Shown here: positions 43,946-53,405 of the stretch, one piece after another | Position numbering within the stretch: the first letter of the stretch is position 1 | How the letters are laid out: each line of letters opens with the position of its first letter | NCBI GenBank assembly: GCA_017447815.1 | Contig: JAFSMS010000107.1 | Span: 35,383 to 99,382 of the forward strand | DNA from: Bacteroidales bacterium | GTDB lineage: Bacteria; Bacteroidota; Bacteroidia; Bacteroidales; UBA932 | Direction of reading: 5' to 3' | DNA length: 64,000 nt | Program-made: the position numbers and the translations under genes | The notes under the pieces: model-generated | What the model was told of the DNA's origin: nothing | What the model saw: the letters and a program-made list of their open reading frames with translations, nothing else | The model's database searches: none

Positions 43946-45162
43946 TATTTAAGGATATGTTGAATTCTTTCCAATTTGCCGTCCACCGGAGCGGGCTTCA
44001 CTCCCAGCAGTTTGCACAGCAGGGGATAAAGGTCGATGTTGCGGAACGCAGACTTTTCGCCCTCCGTGAAGGGCGCGTCATAGCCCACCTTGAAATCCGG
44101 GCCGACGGCGCGGAACGCCACCATCATGTCCGTTTCCTTGCAGTCGAAGCCGTGGGTGCCCAGGTTGCGGGACGGGGCGAAGTTGAACTGCCAGCCCAGG
44201 TCCGGGCTTACGATAAGGTCACCGAGGCGGTTGGAGGTGCCATAATGCAGATATTCAGGCACTTCCCCGTGCTTCCACACGCGAAGGTGCTCCACCTTGG
44301 ATAGGCGGTTGTAGAGGCTGTCCACATATTCTTCTTTGGCCCAGATGCTGGTGGGGTTGTTGCCCACCACGCGCTCCGTCCAATCCTCGGGAATCACATC
44401 GTACCAGGCGATGAAACGCTCCGGGGAGATGTCCGTCATGCCGTGGTCTCCGGCCAGGATGAAGTTGATCCTGTTCCCGTGGGGGAGGGCCTTCAGCCGA
44501 AGGTACAGCGCATGCATGAGGCTGTCCATCTGCTCGGCCATTTCCTTGGTCTCGGGGGCGAAGGGGCCGTGTACGTGGCCCTGGTGGTCGGGCTCGTCGA
44601 AATAGCCCATCACCAGGCGCGGACGCTCCTTCTCCGGAAGGCTCACGAGGCGCACGATCTCATCGACCCGCTGGTCGAAATCCCAGTGCGGCTGCTCGTC
44701 CCAGTTGCGGTAATAGGTGGGATACGCGTTTCCTTCCGGGCCGACAGGAATGTCCGAGCCCACCCAGTACACCACGCCGCACTTGACGCCCTGCTTCTGG
44801 GCCGTGATCCAGACGGGCTCTCCGCCGTAGTAGCGGGGGTCGTAGCGGGATTCAGGGTCTCCCAGGGAATAACCGTGCTCCGTGTCGGGATTCCAGAAAC
44901 TGTTGTTCACCAGCCCGTGGTGGTCCGGCACGAGGCCGGTGGCCATGGTATAGTGGTTGGGGAAGGTGGAGGAAGGGAACGAGGCTTCCATCCGGGCCTT
45001 CACGCCCACCGTGGCCAGCGAGTCGAAAAAGGGCATGTCGTAATAATCGGCATAATCCCAGCGGCTTCCGTCCAAAGAAATGATGACGGTGTAATGGTCT
45101 TTTGCCTTGCAGCCGGAAAGGATGCAGGCGGCCAGGAGGGACAGCAGGAAGAGGCGTTTCAT
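43945..45162 (-). CDS. Ectonucleotide pyrophosphatase/phosphodiesterase-family lipoprotein
   Basis: 405 residues with lipobox Cys18 (ILSGCKAK). Alkaline-phosphatase-fold residues of the ENPP family are visible: Asp in VIISLDGSRW, the nucleophile Thr in PSSTFPNHYTMATG, DEPDHQGHVHGP (Asp and His zinc ligands), and LAGDHGMTD. It hydrolyses phosphodiester or pyrophosphate bonds at the cell surface or in the periplasm. The ATG at 45162 gives the lipoprotein signal. A -7 box TAATTTTG lies at 45183-45190 on this strand. Co-transcribed with the NagB-LmbE gene. Confidence 0.9.
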   Translation of the reverse strand: MKRLFLLSLLAACILSGCKAKDHYTVIISLDGSRWDYADYYDMPFFDSLATVGVKARMEASFPSSTFPNHYTMATGLVPDHHGLVNNSFWNPDTEHGYSLGDPESRYDPRYYGGEPVWITAQKQGVKCGVVYWVGSDIPVGPEGNAYPTYYRNWDEQPHWDFDQRVDEIVRLVSLPEKERPRLVMGYFDEPDHQGHVHGPFAPETKEMAEQMDSLMHALYLRLKALPHGNRINFILAGDHGMTDISPERFIAWYDVIPEDWTERVVGNNPTSIWAKEEYVDSLYNRLSKVEHLRVWKHGEVPEYLHYGTSNRLGDLIVSPDLGWQFNFAPSRNLGTHGFDCKETDMMVAFRAVGPDFKVGYDAPFTEGEKSAFRNIDLYPLLCKLLGVKPAPVDGKLERIQHILK

Positions 45163-45230
45163 AAAGTACAGTTTTCGATTCACAAAATTACGAAAAAAAT
45201 CACTATCTTGCAGAATCTAAAATGTGAGTT

Positions 45231-46517
45231 ATGAAAAAGTTTTTGATTCCCCTGATGCTTTCGGCCCTGGTTTTCTCCCTGGCGGCCGTTTCCTGTACGG
45301 ATAAAAACAACACCCTCACCTCCAAGGAAAAGGCCGAGGGCTGGCAACTCCTCTTTGACGGCAAAACCCTGGACGGCTGGCGCGACTTTGGCGGAACGGC
45401 CCTCACCGGCCCGTGGGAGGTGGAAGACGGCTGCATCCGGGCCGAAGGAGGCGGCAGCGACGCCAACGGTTACATCGTGACGGCGCGCGAATTCGCCAAC
45501 TTCGACCTCAAATGGGAATGGAAAATCTCCCGCGGAGGCAATTCCGGGATGCTTTATCATGTGGTGGAAGCCCCTCAGTACAGCGTTCCCTACGTGACGG
45601 GCCCCGAATACCAACTCATCGACGACGACAATTGGGAGGAGGTGAACGGTTATCCGCTGGAGCCCTGGCAGCGCTGCGCCGTGGACTACGCCATGTACAT
45701 CCCGGACTTCGAGACCCGTCTCCTGAATCCCGCCGGAGAGTGGAACAAGTCGGAGATCATCTTCGACAACGGCCATGTCACCTATCTGCTCAACGGCCAG
45801 GTCACCGTGGAATTCGACGCCTGGACCCCGGACTGGTTCGCCCGCAAGAACTCCGGCAAATGGGAGAACGCCCCTGAATACGGTCTGGCCCGCAGCGGAC
45901 ACATCTGCCTGCAGGACCACGGCTATCCCGCCTGGTTCCGCAACATCAAAATCAAGGAACTTCCCGGCAAACCCGTCGAGAAAGACCTCTTCAACGGCAA
46001 AGACCTCACCGGCTGGACCCTCTACGGAAAAGACAAGTGGTATGTGGAAAACGGCGAACTCATCTGCGAAAGTGCCGATGACCCTTCCCAGTACGGCTAT
46101 CTGGCCACCGACGAATATTATGACAACTTCGACCTCACGGTAGAGTTCAAGCAGGAGGCCAACGGCAACTCCGGCGTGTTCTTCCGCAGCACCGTCACTC
46201 CGCCCGACCATGTGAACGGCTGGCAGGTGGAAGTGGCCCCCAAGGGGCATGACACCGCCGGCATCTACGAGTCCTACGGCCGCGGCTGGCTGGTGCAGAT
46301 TCCCGACGAAAAGGAAAACATTCTCCGCGAAGGCGAATGGAACACCCTCAGCATCCTGGCCGAAGGAAGCCGCATCCAGACCTGGCTCAACGGAGAGCCC
46401 ATGGTGGATATCACGGACGCCAAGGTGGGCGCCGGCAAGGGCCGCATCGCCCTCCAGATCCACGACGGCGGCGGCATCAAAGTCCGCTGGCGCAACCTGC
46501 ACATCAAGACGCTGTAG
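45231..46517 (+). CDS. Lipoprotein with two DUF1080 (3-keto-disaccharide hydrolase) domains
   Basis: 428 residues; lipobox Cys22 (AAVSCTDK). Two copies of the DUF1080 concanavalin-like fold: residues 38-245 (WQLLFDGKTLDGWRDFGG; GGNSGMLYHV) and 250-428 (DLFNGKDLTGWTLYGKDKW; NGNSGVFFRS). Some DUF1080 proteins hydrolyse 3-keto-glycosides produced by sugar 3-dehydrogenases. It is divergent from the phosphodiesterase gene, with a -7-like TATCTTGC at 45204-45211. It starts a three-gene carbohydrate operon. Confidence 0.85.
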   Translation: MKKFLIPLMLSALVFSLAAVSCTDKNNTLTSKEKAEGWQLLFDGKTLDGWRDFGGTALTGPWEVEDGCIRAEGGGSDANGYIVTAREFANFDLKWEWKISRGGNSGMLYHVVEAPQYSVPYVTGPEYQLIDDDNWEEVNGYPLEPWQRCAVDYAMYIPDFETRLLNPAGEWNKSEIIFDNGHVTYLLNGQVTVEFDAWTPDWFARKNSGKWENAPEYGLARSGHICLQDHGYPAWFRNIKIKELPGKPVEKDLFNGKDLTGWTLYGKDKWYVENGELICESADDPSQYGYLATDEYYDNFDLTVEFKQEANGNSGVFFRSTVTPPDHVNGWQVEVAPKGHDTAGIYESYGRGWLVQIPDEKENILREGEWNTLSILAEGSRIQTWLNGEPMVDITDAKVGAGKGRIALQIHDGGGIKVRWRNLHIKTL

Positions 46518-46519
46518 CG

Positions 46520-48637
46520 ATGGGCGGCCGCAGCCTGTTTGCCCTCCCGCTTCTGCTGGCCCTGTCCCTGGCCGCCTGCTCCGGTCCGGCCCGGCCGACG
46601 GCCAAAACCACCTTCCAGAGTTCCCGGGGGTGGCGTCCCACCATCGACAACCGGGCCGATGCGGTGATGGTGTACGGGGTGGGCGGAAACCCGTCGGACC
46701 CGGGCAACACTTCCCTGGAAAAGCGCCTGGCCTCCTGGCGGGAGCGGGGCTACCAGACCCACTTCATGACCGGAATCGCCTGGGGCGGCTACCAGGACTA
46801 TTTCACCGGACAGTGGGACGGGAAGTGGCACCTGGACGAAGGGCAGGTAACGGCCAAGGGCGACACGCTCTGGCATGGCCGTCTGGTGCCCTATATCGTC
46901 CCTACGGAAAATTTTCTGGCCTATTTCAAGGAGCGGCATATCAAGCGGGTCATCGACGCCGGCGTGGACCACATCTTCCTGGAAGAGCCGGAATTCTGGC
47001 AGGCCGCCGGCTATTCCGATGCCTTCAAACGGGAATGGACGGCCTTTTACGGCACGCCCTGGCGGGGACAGGAAGAGTCCCCGGAAGCCGCCTATCTTAC
47101 GGCCAAACTCAAGTATCACCTGTACCGCCGTGCGCTGGATGAGGCGTTTACCTTCGCCAAGGAGTACGGCCGGAGCCTGGGCCGGGAGGTGCGCTGCTAC
47201 GTTCCCACGCACTCGCTCATCAATTACACCCAGTGGCAGATCGTGAGCCCCGAGGCCTCGCTGGCTTCGCTCCCTTCCGTGGACGGGTACATCGCCCAGG
47301 TGTGGACCGGTACTTCCCGGGTGCTCAATTGCTATGGCGGCACCTCGCGGGAGCGGGTTTTCGAGACGGCCTTCCTGGAATACGGCTGCATGGCTTCCAT
47401 GACGGCGCCCACCGGCCGCGAACTCTGGTTCCTCACCGACCCCATCGAGGACCGTCCCCGCGACTGGGAAGACTTCCGCCGCAACTACCAGGCCACCTTT
47501 ACGGCCCAGTTGCTTTATCCGCAGGTGAACACCTACGAGATCATGCCCTGGCCGGAGCGCATTTACGAAAAACTCTATCCGGTGAGCCCCGGTTCGGCGG
47601 AAAAGTCCCGCATCCCTTCCTCCTATGCCTCCATGATGCAGGTGATGACGGGCGCTTTGCAGGAAATGCCCCTGGCGCCGTCCCGGCCTTCGCGGGTGTC
47701 GGTGGTCATGGCTAATTCGCTGATGTTCCAGCGGGACACTTCGCTGTCGGGCTTCTTCGGCCTGGCGATGCCGTTTCTCAAGCGGGGCTGCCCGGTGGGC
47801 GTCACGCACCTGGAAAACCTGGGATTCGCCCAGGCGCTTAAGGGCGTGGAGGTGCTTCTGATGACCTATTCCAACATGAAACCGCTGGATCCTTCGGCCC
47901 ATAGGTTCTTGGCCGATTGGGTCCGCCGCGGCGGGCATCTGGTCTATTGCGGAACGGATACAGACCCGTTCCAGGGCGTCGAGGAGTGGTGGAATACGGG
48001 CGAAAACGCCTTTGCTGCGCCCTCCGACCATCTTTTCGGCCTGCTGGGGCTGCAGGAAGGGCTTTCGTCGGGCGTCTATCCCGTGGGGCGCGGCAGCCTT
48101 ACCGTGCTTCGGCAAGACCCTTCCTCCTTCGTCCTTTCCGCCGGGGCCGAGAAGCCGCTGCTGGAGGCCGTCGAGGCGTGCATCGGCCCGATGGAAGTGA
48201 GCAATGCCCTGGTGCTGGACCGCGGTCCGTACCGCGTGGTGGCCGTGATGGACGAAAGCCCCGTGACCGTGCCCTACGTGGCCGAGGGCTGCCTCATCGA
48301 CCTGTATGACCCGGCGCTTCCGGTCTATTCCCGCCGCGAGGTCCGGCCCGGCACGCAGGCGCTTTTCTATGAGGTGACGCGGGCCGGAAAGGCGCCCTGC
48401 ATCCTTGCCGCCGCCAGCCGCGCCTATGAGCAGAAACGCACCCGTCACAACTTCTCCTACCTGTGCAAAGGCCCGGAGGACACCTTCAACGTCACCCGCA
48501 TCCTTCTGCCCAAGGCCCCGTCGGCCGTATGGGTGAACGGCGAGTCCTGCCCCTGGGACTGGGACGAGGCCAGCCGCACAGCCTTCCTCCGTTTCCCCAA
48601 CGACCCCGACGGCGTCACGGTCAACGTACAGTGGTAA
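46520..48637 (+). CDS. Unidentified lipoprotein, possibly glycoside hydrolase-like
   Basis: 705 residues; lipobox Cys20 (LAACSGPA). I cannot assign a family. Residues about 45-350 look like a TIM barrel (VDHIFLEEPEFWQAAGY; VDGYIAQVWTGTSR; WFLTDPIED), with acidic residues Glu-Glu at the end of a strand as in retaining glycosidases. Residues 395-540 resemble a glutamine-amidotransferase-like domain (VEVLLMTYSNMKPLD; RRGGHLVYCGTDTD), found after the barrel in GH42-like enzymes. It lies two bases after the DUF1080 gene and 26 bp before the GH2 gene, so a role in the same glycan pathway is likely. Confidence 0.65.
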   Translation: MGGRSLFALPLLLALSLAACSGPARPTAKTTFQSSRGWRPTIDNRADAVMVYGVGGNPSDPGNTSLEKRLASWRERGYQTHFMTGIAWGGYQDYFTGQWDGKWHLDEGQVTAKGDTLWHGRLVPYIVPTENFLAYFKERHIKRVIDAGVDHIFLEEPEFWQAAGYSDAFKREWTAFYGTPWRGQEESPEAAYLTAKLKYHLYRRALDEAFTFAKEYGRSLGREVRCYVPTHSLINYTQWQIVSPEASLASLPSVDGYIAQVWTGTSRVLNCYGGTSRERVFETAFLEYGCMASMTAPTGRELWFLTDPIEDRPRDWEDFRRNYQATFTAQLLYPQVNTYEIMPWPERIYEKLYPVSPGSAEKSRIPSSYASMMQVMTGALQEMPLAPSRPSRVSVVMANSLMFQRDTSLSGFFGLAMPFLKRGCPVGVTHLENLGFAQALKGVEVLLMTYSNMKPLDPSAHRFLADWVRRGGHLVYCGTDTDPFQGVEEWWNTGENAFAAPSDHLFGLLGLQEGLSSGVYPVGRGSLTVLRQDPSSFVLSAGAEKPLLEAVEACIGPMEVSNALVLDRGPYRVVAVMDESPVTVPYVAEGCLIDLYDPALPVYSRREVRPGTQALFYEVTRAGKAPCILAAASRAYEQKRTRHNFSYLCKGPEDTFNVTRILLPKAPSAVWVNGESCPWDWDEASRTAFLRFPNDPDGVTVNVQW

Positions 48638-48663
48638 CTCCCATTTTGAAAAAACCAACCGCC

Positions 48664-51372
48664 ATGAAAACGAAGAAGTTCCTGTTACTGTCAACCTTGC
48701 TGCTACCGCTCGTGCTCGGGGCGGCAGGCTCTCCCAACCATGCCCGCAGGGCCGACCGCATCTACCTGGATTCCGTGAAAGGGAACGGCGGCGGTTCGGA
48801 GTGGCGCATGTGCCGCCAGGACCGGACGGAGGGAGGCGAAACGCTCTCCCTGCCCGGGTTTGACGACTCCGCCTGGCTCAGCGCCCGCGTCCCCGGCACC
48901 GTCCTGACCAACCTGGTGGAGAACGGGCTGCTTCCGGACCCTTATTTTTCCGACAACAACCGTCTTTCCAAGGGGCTTATTCCGGATATCAGCCAGGTGG
49001 GCCGCGGCTACTACACCTATTGGTTCCGGACCGAGTTCGACATCCCGGAAAGTTATGCCGGAAAAAAGGTGTGGCTGCATCCGGAGGGCATCAACTACCG
49101 TGCGGAATTCTGGGTGAACGGGCATCTTTTCAGCACCCTTACCGGCATGTTCCGCGACGATGACATCGACATCACCGAATTCGCGAACATCGGCGGCCGC
49201 AATGCGCTGGCCGTCCTGGTCTATCCGGTCGATTCCCCCGGCCGCCCCGGCAAGAAGACCTGGGGGGCCCCGGGCGAATACAACAACGGCGGAGACGGCA
49301 ACATCGGCCTGAATTCCACCATGCTCATGAGCGTGGGCTGGGACTTTACCTTCTGGGATGGCGTCCGGGACCGCAATACCGGCATCTGGCGCAGCATTTC
49401 GCTCTATTCCACCGGCAACATGACGGTGCGGCATCCCTTCGTGAAGGCGTCTCTGGCGCACCCGGACTACGATTCGGCCGAGCTCAGCGTGAGCGTGGAG
49501 GTGGGCAGCCGGTATGTTGACAGTCCCAAAACGCACAAGGCGCGGGTGACCGGAGAGATTACGGGCCCCGGTCTGGCGCGGCCGCTGCAATTCGAGAAAG
49601 AGGTGGAACTGTACCGCGAACAGTTGCAGGAAGTGCACTTCGACCCCGTCCATATCGACCGGCCGGCGCTCTGGTGGCCGCTGGGCAAGGGCGACCAGCC
49701 GCTTTACACGCTGTCCGTCCGCGTTTTCGAGGGCGAAAAACTCAGCGACGAAACATCCGCCACCTTCGGTATCCGGGAAATCCGGACTACCCGCGATACG
49801 CCGGATGGAAGCAAACTGTTCATGGTGAACGGCAAGCCCGTTTTCATCCGCGGCTCCAACTGGATTCCGGAGGCGATGCTCAAAGACAACGACAAGCGCA
49901 TGGCGGCAGTGCTGCGGCTCAGCGCCCAGTGCGGCTTCAACCTCCTGCGCCTCTGGGGCGGCGGAATCGTGGAAAGTGACTATTTCCACCAACTTTGCGA
50001 CGAGTACGGCTTCCTGGTGTGGGAAGAGTTCTTCATGACCGGCGACACCCGCCATCCGCACGACAGGGCCACCTACTTCGCCAATGTGGAATCCAGTGTA
50101 AAACGGGTGAGAAACCATCCCTGCGTGGCCTTCTATGTGGCTTCCAACGAGAGCACCGAGGTCAGCGGCACCGCGGAACTCATCGAAAAACTGGACGGAA
50201 CGCGCCCGTGGCAGCAGCAGAGCGAATGTGACGGCATCCACGACGGCAGCCCTTATGTCCAGGTGAACCCGATGCTGCACTATCTGGACCAGGCCTCCCC
50301 CCGCGGCAGCCGCGTCAATGGCTTCAATCCCGAGTACGGCTTCACCGGAATGCCCCACTACACCTCCCTGCAGCGGTTCCTGCGTCCGGAAGAAATCTGG
50401 CCGATGGACAAGCCGGTGTGGGACTATCTGGACGGCAGCGGTTTCGGCAAAGTCACCACCACCGTCAAGGCCCTGGCCGACGAATACGGCCCCTCGCAGT
50501 CCATCAAGGAATACGGCTGGAAAACGCAGCTTCTCGGGGCGATGAATGCCAAATCCATCTGGGATGTGTGGAATTACAACAAACTGGAATATGGTGACCG
50601 GTTCTGTTCCGGAACCCTGTTCTGGAGCCATGCAAGCCCCATTCCCATGGTCAAGAACCACATGTGGGACTGGTACCTGATTCCCACGGCATCGCTCTAC
50701 CACACCATGCATGCGCTGGAGCCGGTCCATGTCCAGTACGACTACCTGAAAAACACGGTGTCGGTGTACAACGACAGGCTGTCCCCGCTTTCCGGCCTCA
50801 CCGTAACCGCCCGCCTGTACAACCTGGACAGCAAACTGATTGCCTCCTGGAGCGAACAGGGCGTATCGGTCCCGGCCGACGGCGTGCAGTGCGACGTGCT
50901 GCAACTTTCCATTCCCCGGAGGATTACGCCGGTACACTTTATCGCCCTGGAATGCCGGGATGCCGAGGGCCGGCTGCTGTCGGCCAATTTCTACTGGAGA
51001 TCCCGCGACACCTACAAGCCGGGCACGCTGACAGGCCCCTGCGCCTCCGGTTTCCAGTCCCTGCAGCGGATGCCGCGCGCCGTCGTGGAGACCAGCCTGA
51101 GCCGGCGCCGTGATGCGGAGAACCTCTACTTCGACGTCACGCTCAGCAACCCCTCCGACAAGATCGCCTTCTTCAACGAAGTGCTGCTGCTGGGCGAAGA
51201 CGGCCTGCCCGTGCCTTACACGTTCACGACCGACAACTATTTCACCCTGCTGCCCGGCGCTTCCCGCACCGTGACCCTGGAGATAGCGCATGCCGACGCC
51301 CCCGCAAACCCCGTCATCCACGTTGAAGGCTGGAACGTGGAAGAGAAACTCCTCCATCCGGGTGACAATTAA
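48664..51372 (+). CDS. Glycoside hydrolase family 2 (beta-mannosidase / exo-glucosaminidase type)
   Basis: 902 residues with a signal peptide ending LGAAG. It has the GH2 order: N-terminal jelly roll (residues 40-220, YYTYWFRTEFDIPESY), Ig-like domain, then the TIM barrel beginning VNGKPVFIRGSNWIPEAML, with WGGGIVESD and the acid/base Glu in YVASNESTEV; the nucleophile is probably the Glu in SIKEYGW. C-terminal Ig-like domains follow. The layout resembles exo-beta-glucosaminidases and mannosylglycoprotein beta-mannosidases; exact substrate is unsettled. The last codons GGT GAC AAT TAA belong to palindromic element copy 4. Confidence 0.9.
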   Translation: MKTKKFLLLSTLLLPLVLGAAGSPNHARRADRIYLDSVKGNGGGSEWRMCRQDRTEGGETLSLPGFDDSAWLSARVPGTVLTNLVENGLLPDPYFSDNNRLSKGLIPDISQVGRGYYTYWFRTEFDIPESYAGKKVWLHPEGINYRAEFWVNGHLFSTLTGMFRDDDIDITEFANIGGRNALAVLVYPVDSPGRPGKKTWGAPGEYNNGGDGNIGLNSTMLMSVGWDFTFWDGVRDRNTGIWRSISLYSTGNMTVRHPFVKASLAHPDYDSAELSVSVEVGSRYVDSPKTHKARVTGEITGPGLARPLQFEKEVELYREQLQEVHFDPVHIDRPALWWPLGKGDQPLYTLSVRVFEGEKLSDETSATFGIREIRTTRDTPDGSKLFMVNGKPVFIRGSNWIPEAMLKDNDKRMAAVLRLSAQCGFNLLRLWGGGIVESDYFHQLCDEYGFLVWEEFFMTGDTRHPHDRATYFANVESSVKRVRNHPCVAFYVASNESTEVSGTAELIEKLDGTRPWQQQSECDGIHDGSPYVQVNPMLHYLDQASPRGSRVNGFNPEYGFTGMPHYTSLQRFLRPEEIWPMDKPVWDYLDGSGFGKVTTTVKALADEYGPSQSIKEYGWKTQLLGAMNAKSIWDVWNYNKLEYGDRFCSGTLFWSHASPIPMVKNHMWDWYLIPTASLYHTMHALEPVHVQYDYLKNTVSVYNDRLSPLSGLTVTARLYNLDSKLIASWSEQGVSVPADGVQCDVLQLSIPRRITPVHFIALECRDAEGRLLSANFYWRSRDTYKPGTLTGPCASGFQSLQRMPRAVVETSLSRRRDAENLYFDVTLSNPSDKIAFFNEVLLLGEDGLPVPYTFTTDNYFTLLPGASRTVTLEIAHADAPANPVIHVEGWNVEEKLLHPGDN

Positions 51373-51468
51373 CTTCCTATCACACAGTTTGTTACGTACA
51401 ATCCTCTGCGCATTTTGCGCAGAGGATTGTACGTAATGTGTTGTGTCACAAGTGGTTACGCGTCACCC
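51360..51468. repeat. 109-bp palindromic element, copy 4 (forms 3' end of the GH2 gene)
   Basis: Left end GGGTGAC, right end GTCACCC, the only copy in which both outer ends are exact complements. Inner arm TTACGTACAATCCTCTGCGC, loop ATTTT. Outer arms also pair at TAAC/GTTA and CACA/TGTG. This copy lies upstream of a co-directional sigma-factor gene, so a terminator here would insulate that gene from GH2. Confidence 0.93.
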
Positions 51469-51576
51469 TTGGGGCGTTTTCCTGCAAGGGATGCGGTTTT
51501 TTGCAAAAAATGGGAGACGTATTTGTCCTTTTTTTGTGTTTATGGAGTAACTTCGGGGAGTAAATAGGTTCGAAAC

Positions 51577-52131
51577 GTGTATAAGAGTCTCGAAGAGCAA
51601 GAGTTGGCCCGGCTCTGCACTAAAAAGGACAGATGGGCCCAGGAGGAGCTGTATAAAAGATATGCAGCCAAGGTGCTCTCACTCTGCCGGCGTTATGCAG
51701 GGAACAGGGACGAAGCGGAGGATTTGATGCAGGACGCCATCATTCAGGCGCTTGACAAAATCGACACCTACACTTATACCGGAAAAGGCTCCTTGTATGG
51801 ATGGATCAGCCGGATTGCCGTGAACAAGGCCATCAATCACATCAAGCGGCAGCGGTGGAGGTGGCTTTCCCTGGACAGGCGGGAGCAGGACACGGTGGCC
51901 GATTTGTCGGCCGAGGAGATGGAGACCATCCCGGAAGAGAAGTTGCTGGAGTGGATCGCCGGGCTGCCAGACCTCCGCAGAGCGGTTTTCAACCTGTACT
52001 GCATAGAAGGGTACTCGCATAGGGATATCGGAAAAATGCTGGGAATCAGCGAGAAAGGATCGGCCGGCGTGCTGGCGAAAGCACGGAAACAACTGAAAGA
52101 AGAAATCAGACGCTATCTGAAAGAAACATGA
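51577..52131 (+). CDS. ECF-type RNA polymerase sigma-70 factor
   Basis: 184 residues, GTG start. Region 2 (NRDEAEDLMQDAIIQALDKI) and region 4 (YSHRDIGKMLGISEKGSAGV) are clear. It redirects RNA polymerase to a small regulon. The stop overlaps the ATG of the membrane-anchored barrel gene by four bases (ATGA). The 5' side holds element copy 4 and T-rich sequence; no standard TAnnTTTG box is placed convincingly, so it may use its own sigma promoter. Confidence 0.93.
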   Translation: MYKSLEEQELARLCTKKDRWAQEELYKRYAAKVLSLCRRYAGNRDEAEDLMQDAIIQALDKIDTYTYTGKGSLYGWISRIAVNKAINHIKRQRWRWLSLDRREQDTVADLSAEEMETIPEEKLLEWIAGLPDLRRAVFNLYCIEGYSHRDIGKMLGISEKGSAGVLAKARKQLKEEIRRYLKET

Positions 52132-53399
52132 GAAAGTGGGAAGAAATAGTCAAAGATAAACTGGAAGGGTATGAGAGTCCCCTTCCGGAGGGGCATCTGG
52201 CCGATTTCCGCGCCCGTCGCATGAAGGCCGGCGAGGCTTCCCGCCGCTTCCCGTGGGGCCTGGTGGCAACAGCCGCCGTCGCCGCCTCCCTGGCCGCGCT
52301 CCTCTTCCTTTGGAAGCCCGCCGTTCCGGAAGAGAACATCCGTGTGGCGGAAGGGGATACCCGTGTGACGGAGGAAATCCGTGTGGCCGGGGAAGATGTC
52401 CGTGTGACGGAGGTTCCGCCGGAAGTCTCCCTCCCTCCCTCCCGGCCTCGTCCCCTCCAGGCCCGGGCCGATACAAAGACCCCGGTTGAAGAGAATACTT
52501 CGGCCGATACTCCCCAGACCGCGACGTTTCCCCAAACGGCCGGAGAACCCACCGCCGGGGCTGAAGCGGAAACCGTAACCGTAACGCCGGCGTCACCGTT
52601 CATCCCCCAGGGCAAACCTGCCAGGCCGATACGGCTCAACGTGGGTGCGGCTGCCGGAATCGTGGCCGGCGGAGGCCTCCTGGCCGGCGTTCTGGTCCCC
52701 CTTGTCAGCAACCGCTCCGTGCCGGTTCCGAATCCTGGGACCAACGGCTATACCAACGGTGGTCCCTCTCCCGTAACCCCTGACGTTCCCACGACGGATC
52801 CCGGCCCGGATAGCAGCAACGGCAACTATGGCGGTACGGATCCAGGTACGGATCCAGGCACAGACCCCGGCACAGACCCCGGCACGGAACCTGGGACAAC
52901 CCCCTCCATCGGCAAAACGGACGACCCCGCCACCCTGCAGGATGCCACCACCCATTACTTCCCGCTGAAACTGGGTCTGTCGGCCCGGATTCCGCTGACG
53001 GAGCGGCTGCAGGTCACCACCGGCGTACAGTACAGCCTCTACAGTTCCCGGATTGCGGGAAGATACCGCCAAAACGCCCATTATCTGGGCATTCCCGTCC
53101 GGCTGGACTGGACCTTCGCACAAAGCCGATGGCTGGACGTTTACCTGGGAGGCGGCGTGGAGGGTGCCTTCTGCGTGGGAGCCACGCTGGAGGGGCAGCG
53201 CATCAGCAAAGACGGCTTCAGCCTGTCGCTTCTGGGCGCCGGCGGCATCCAGTTCAATATGAGCCGGCACGTCGGCCTGTATGTAGAGCCGCAAATCAGT
53301 TGGCGAATCCCCATGGAAACCCCTGTCCTGCAAACGTACCGCAGCGTGCATCCCGTGATGTTCTCTGTTGAAACCGGTATAAGAATCAATTTAAAGTAA
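52128..53399 (+). CDS. Sigma-linked membrane protein with one helix, repeats and outer-membrane-type barrel
   Basis: 423 residues with the same architecture as 28057-29262: polar N-terminus (1-42), helix (GLVATAAVAASLAALLFLW, about 43-61), a low-complexity region, and a C-terminal barrel (from about residue 275). The middle includes a 20-residue hydrophobic stretch (IVAGGGLLAGVLVPLV) and a D-P-G-T tetrapeptide repeat (residues about 238-258) plus IRV-x-(E/G)-x-x-RV-T-E repeats near 72-95. It is coupled to the sigma gene and probably restrains or senses for it. The serpin gene follows after six bases. Confidence 0.78.
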   Translation: MRKWEEIVKDKLEGYESPLPEGHLADFRARRMKAGEASRRFPWGLVATAAVAASLAALLFLWKPAVPEENIRVAEGDTRVTEEIRVAGEDVRVTEVPPEVSLPPSRPRPLQARADTKTPVEENTSADTPQTATFPQTAGEPTAGAEAETVTVTPASPFIPQGKPARPIRLNVGAAAGIVAGGGLLAGVLVPLVSNRSVPVPNPGTNGYTNGGPSPVTPDVPTTDPGPDSSNGNYGGTDPGTDPGTDPGTDPGTEPGTTPSIGKTDDPATLQDATTHYFPLKLGLSARIPLTERLQVTTGVQYSLYSSRIAGRYRQNAHYLGIPVRLDWTFAQSRWLDVYLGGGVEGAFCVGATLEGQRISKDGFSLSLLGAGGIQFNMSRHVGLYVEPQISWRIPMETPVLQTYRSVHPVMFSVETGIRINLK

Positions 53400-53405
53400 C
53401 TGAGT

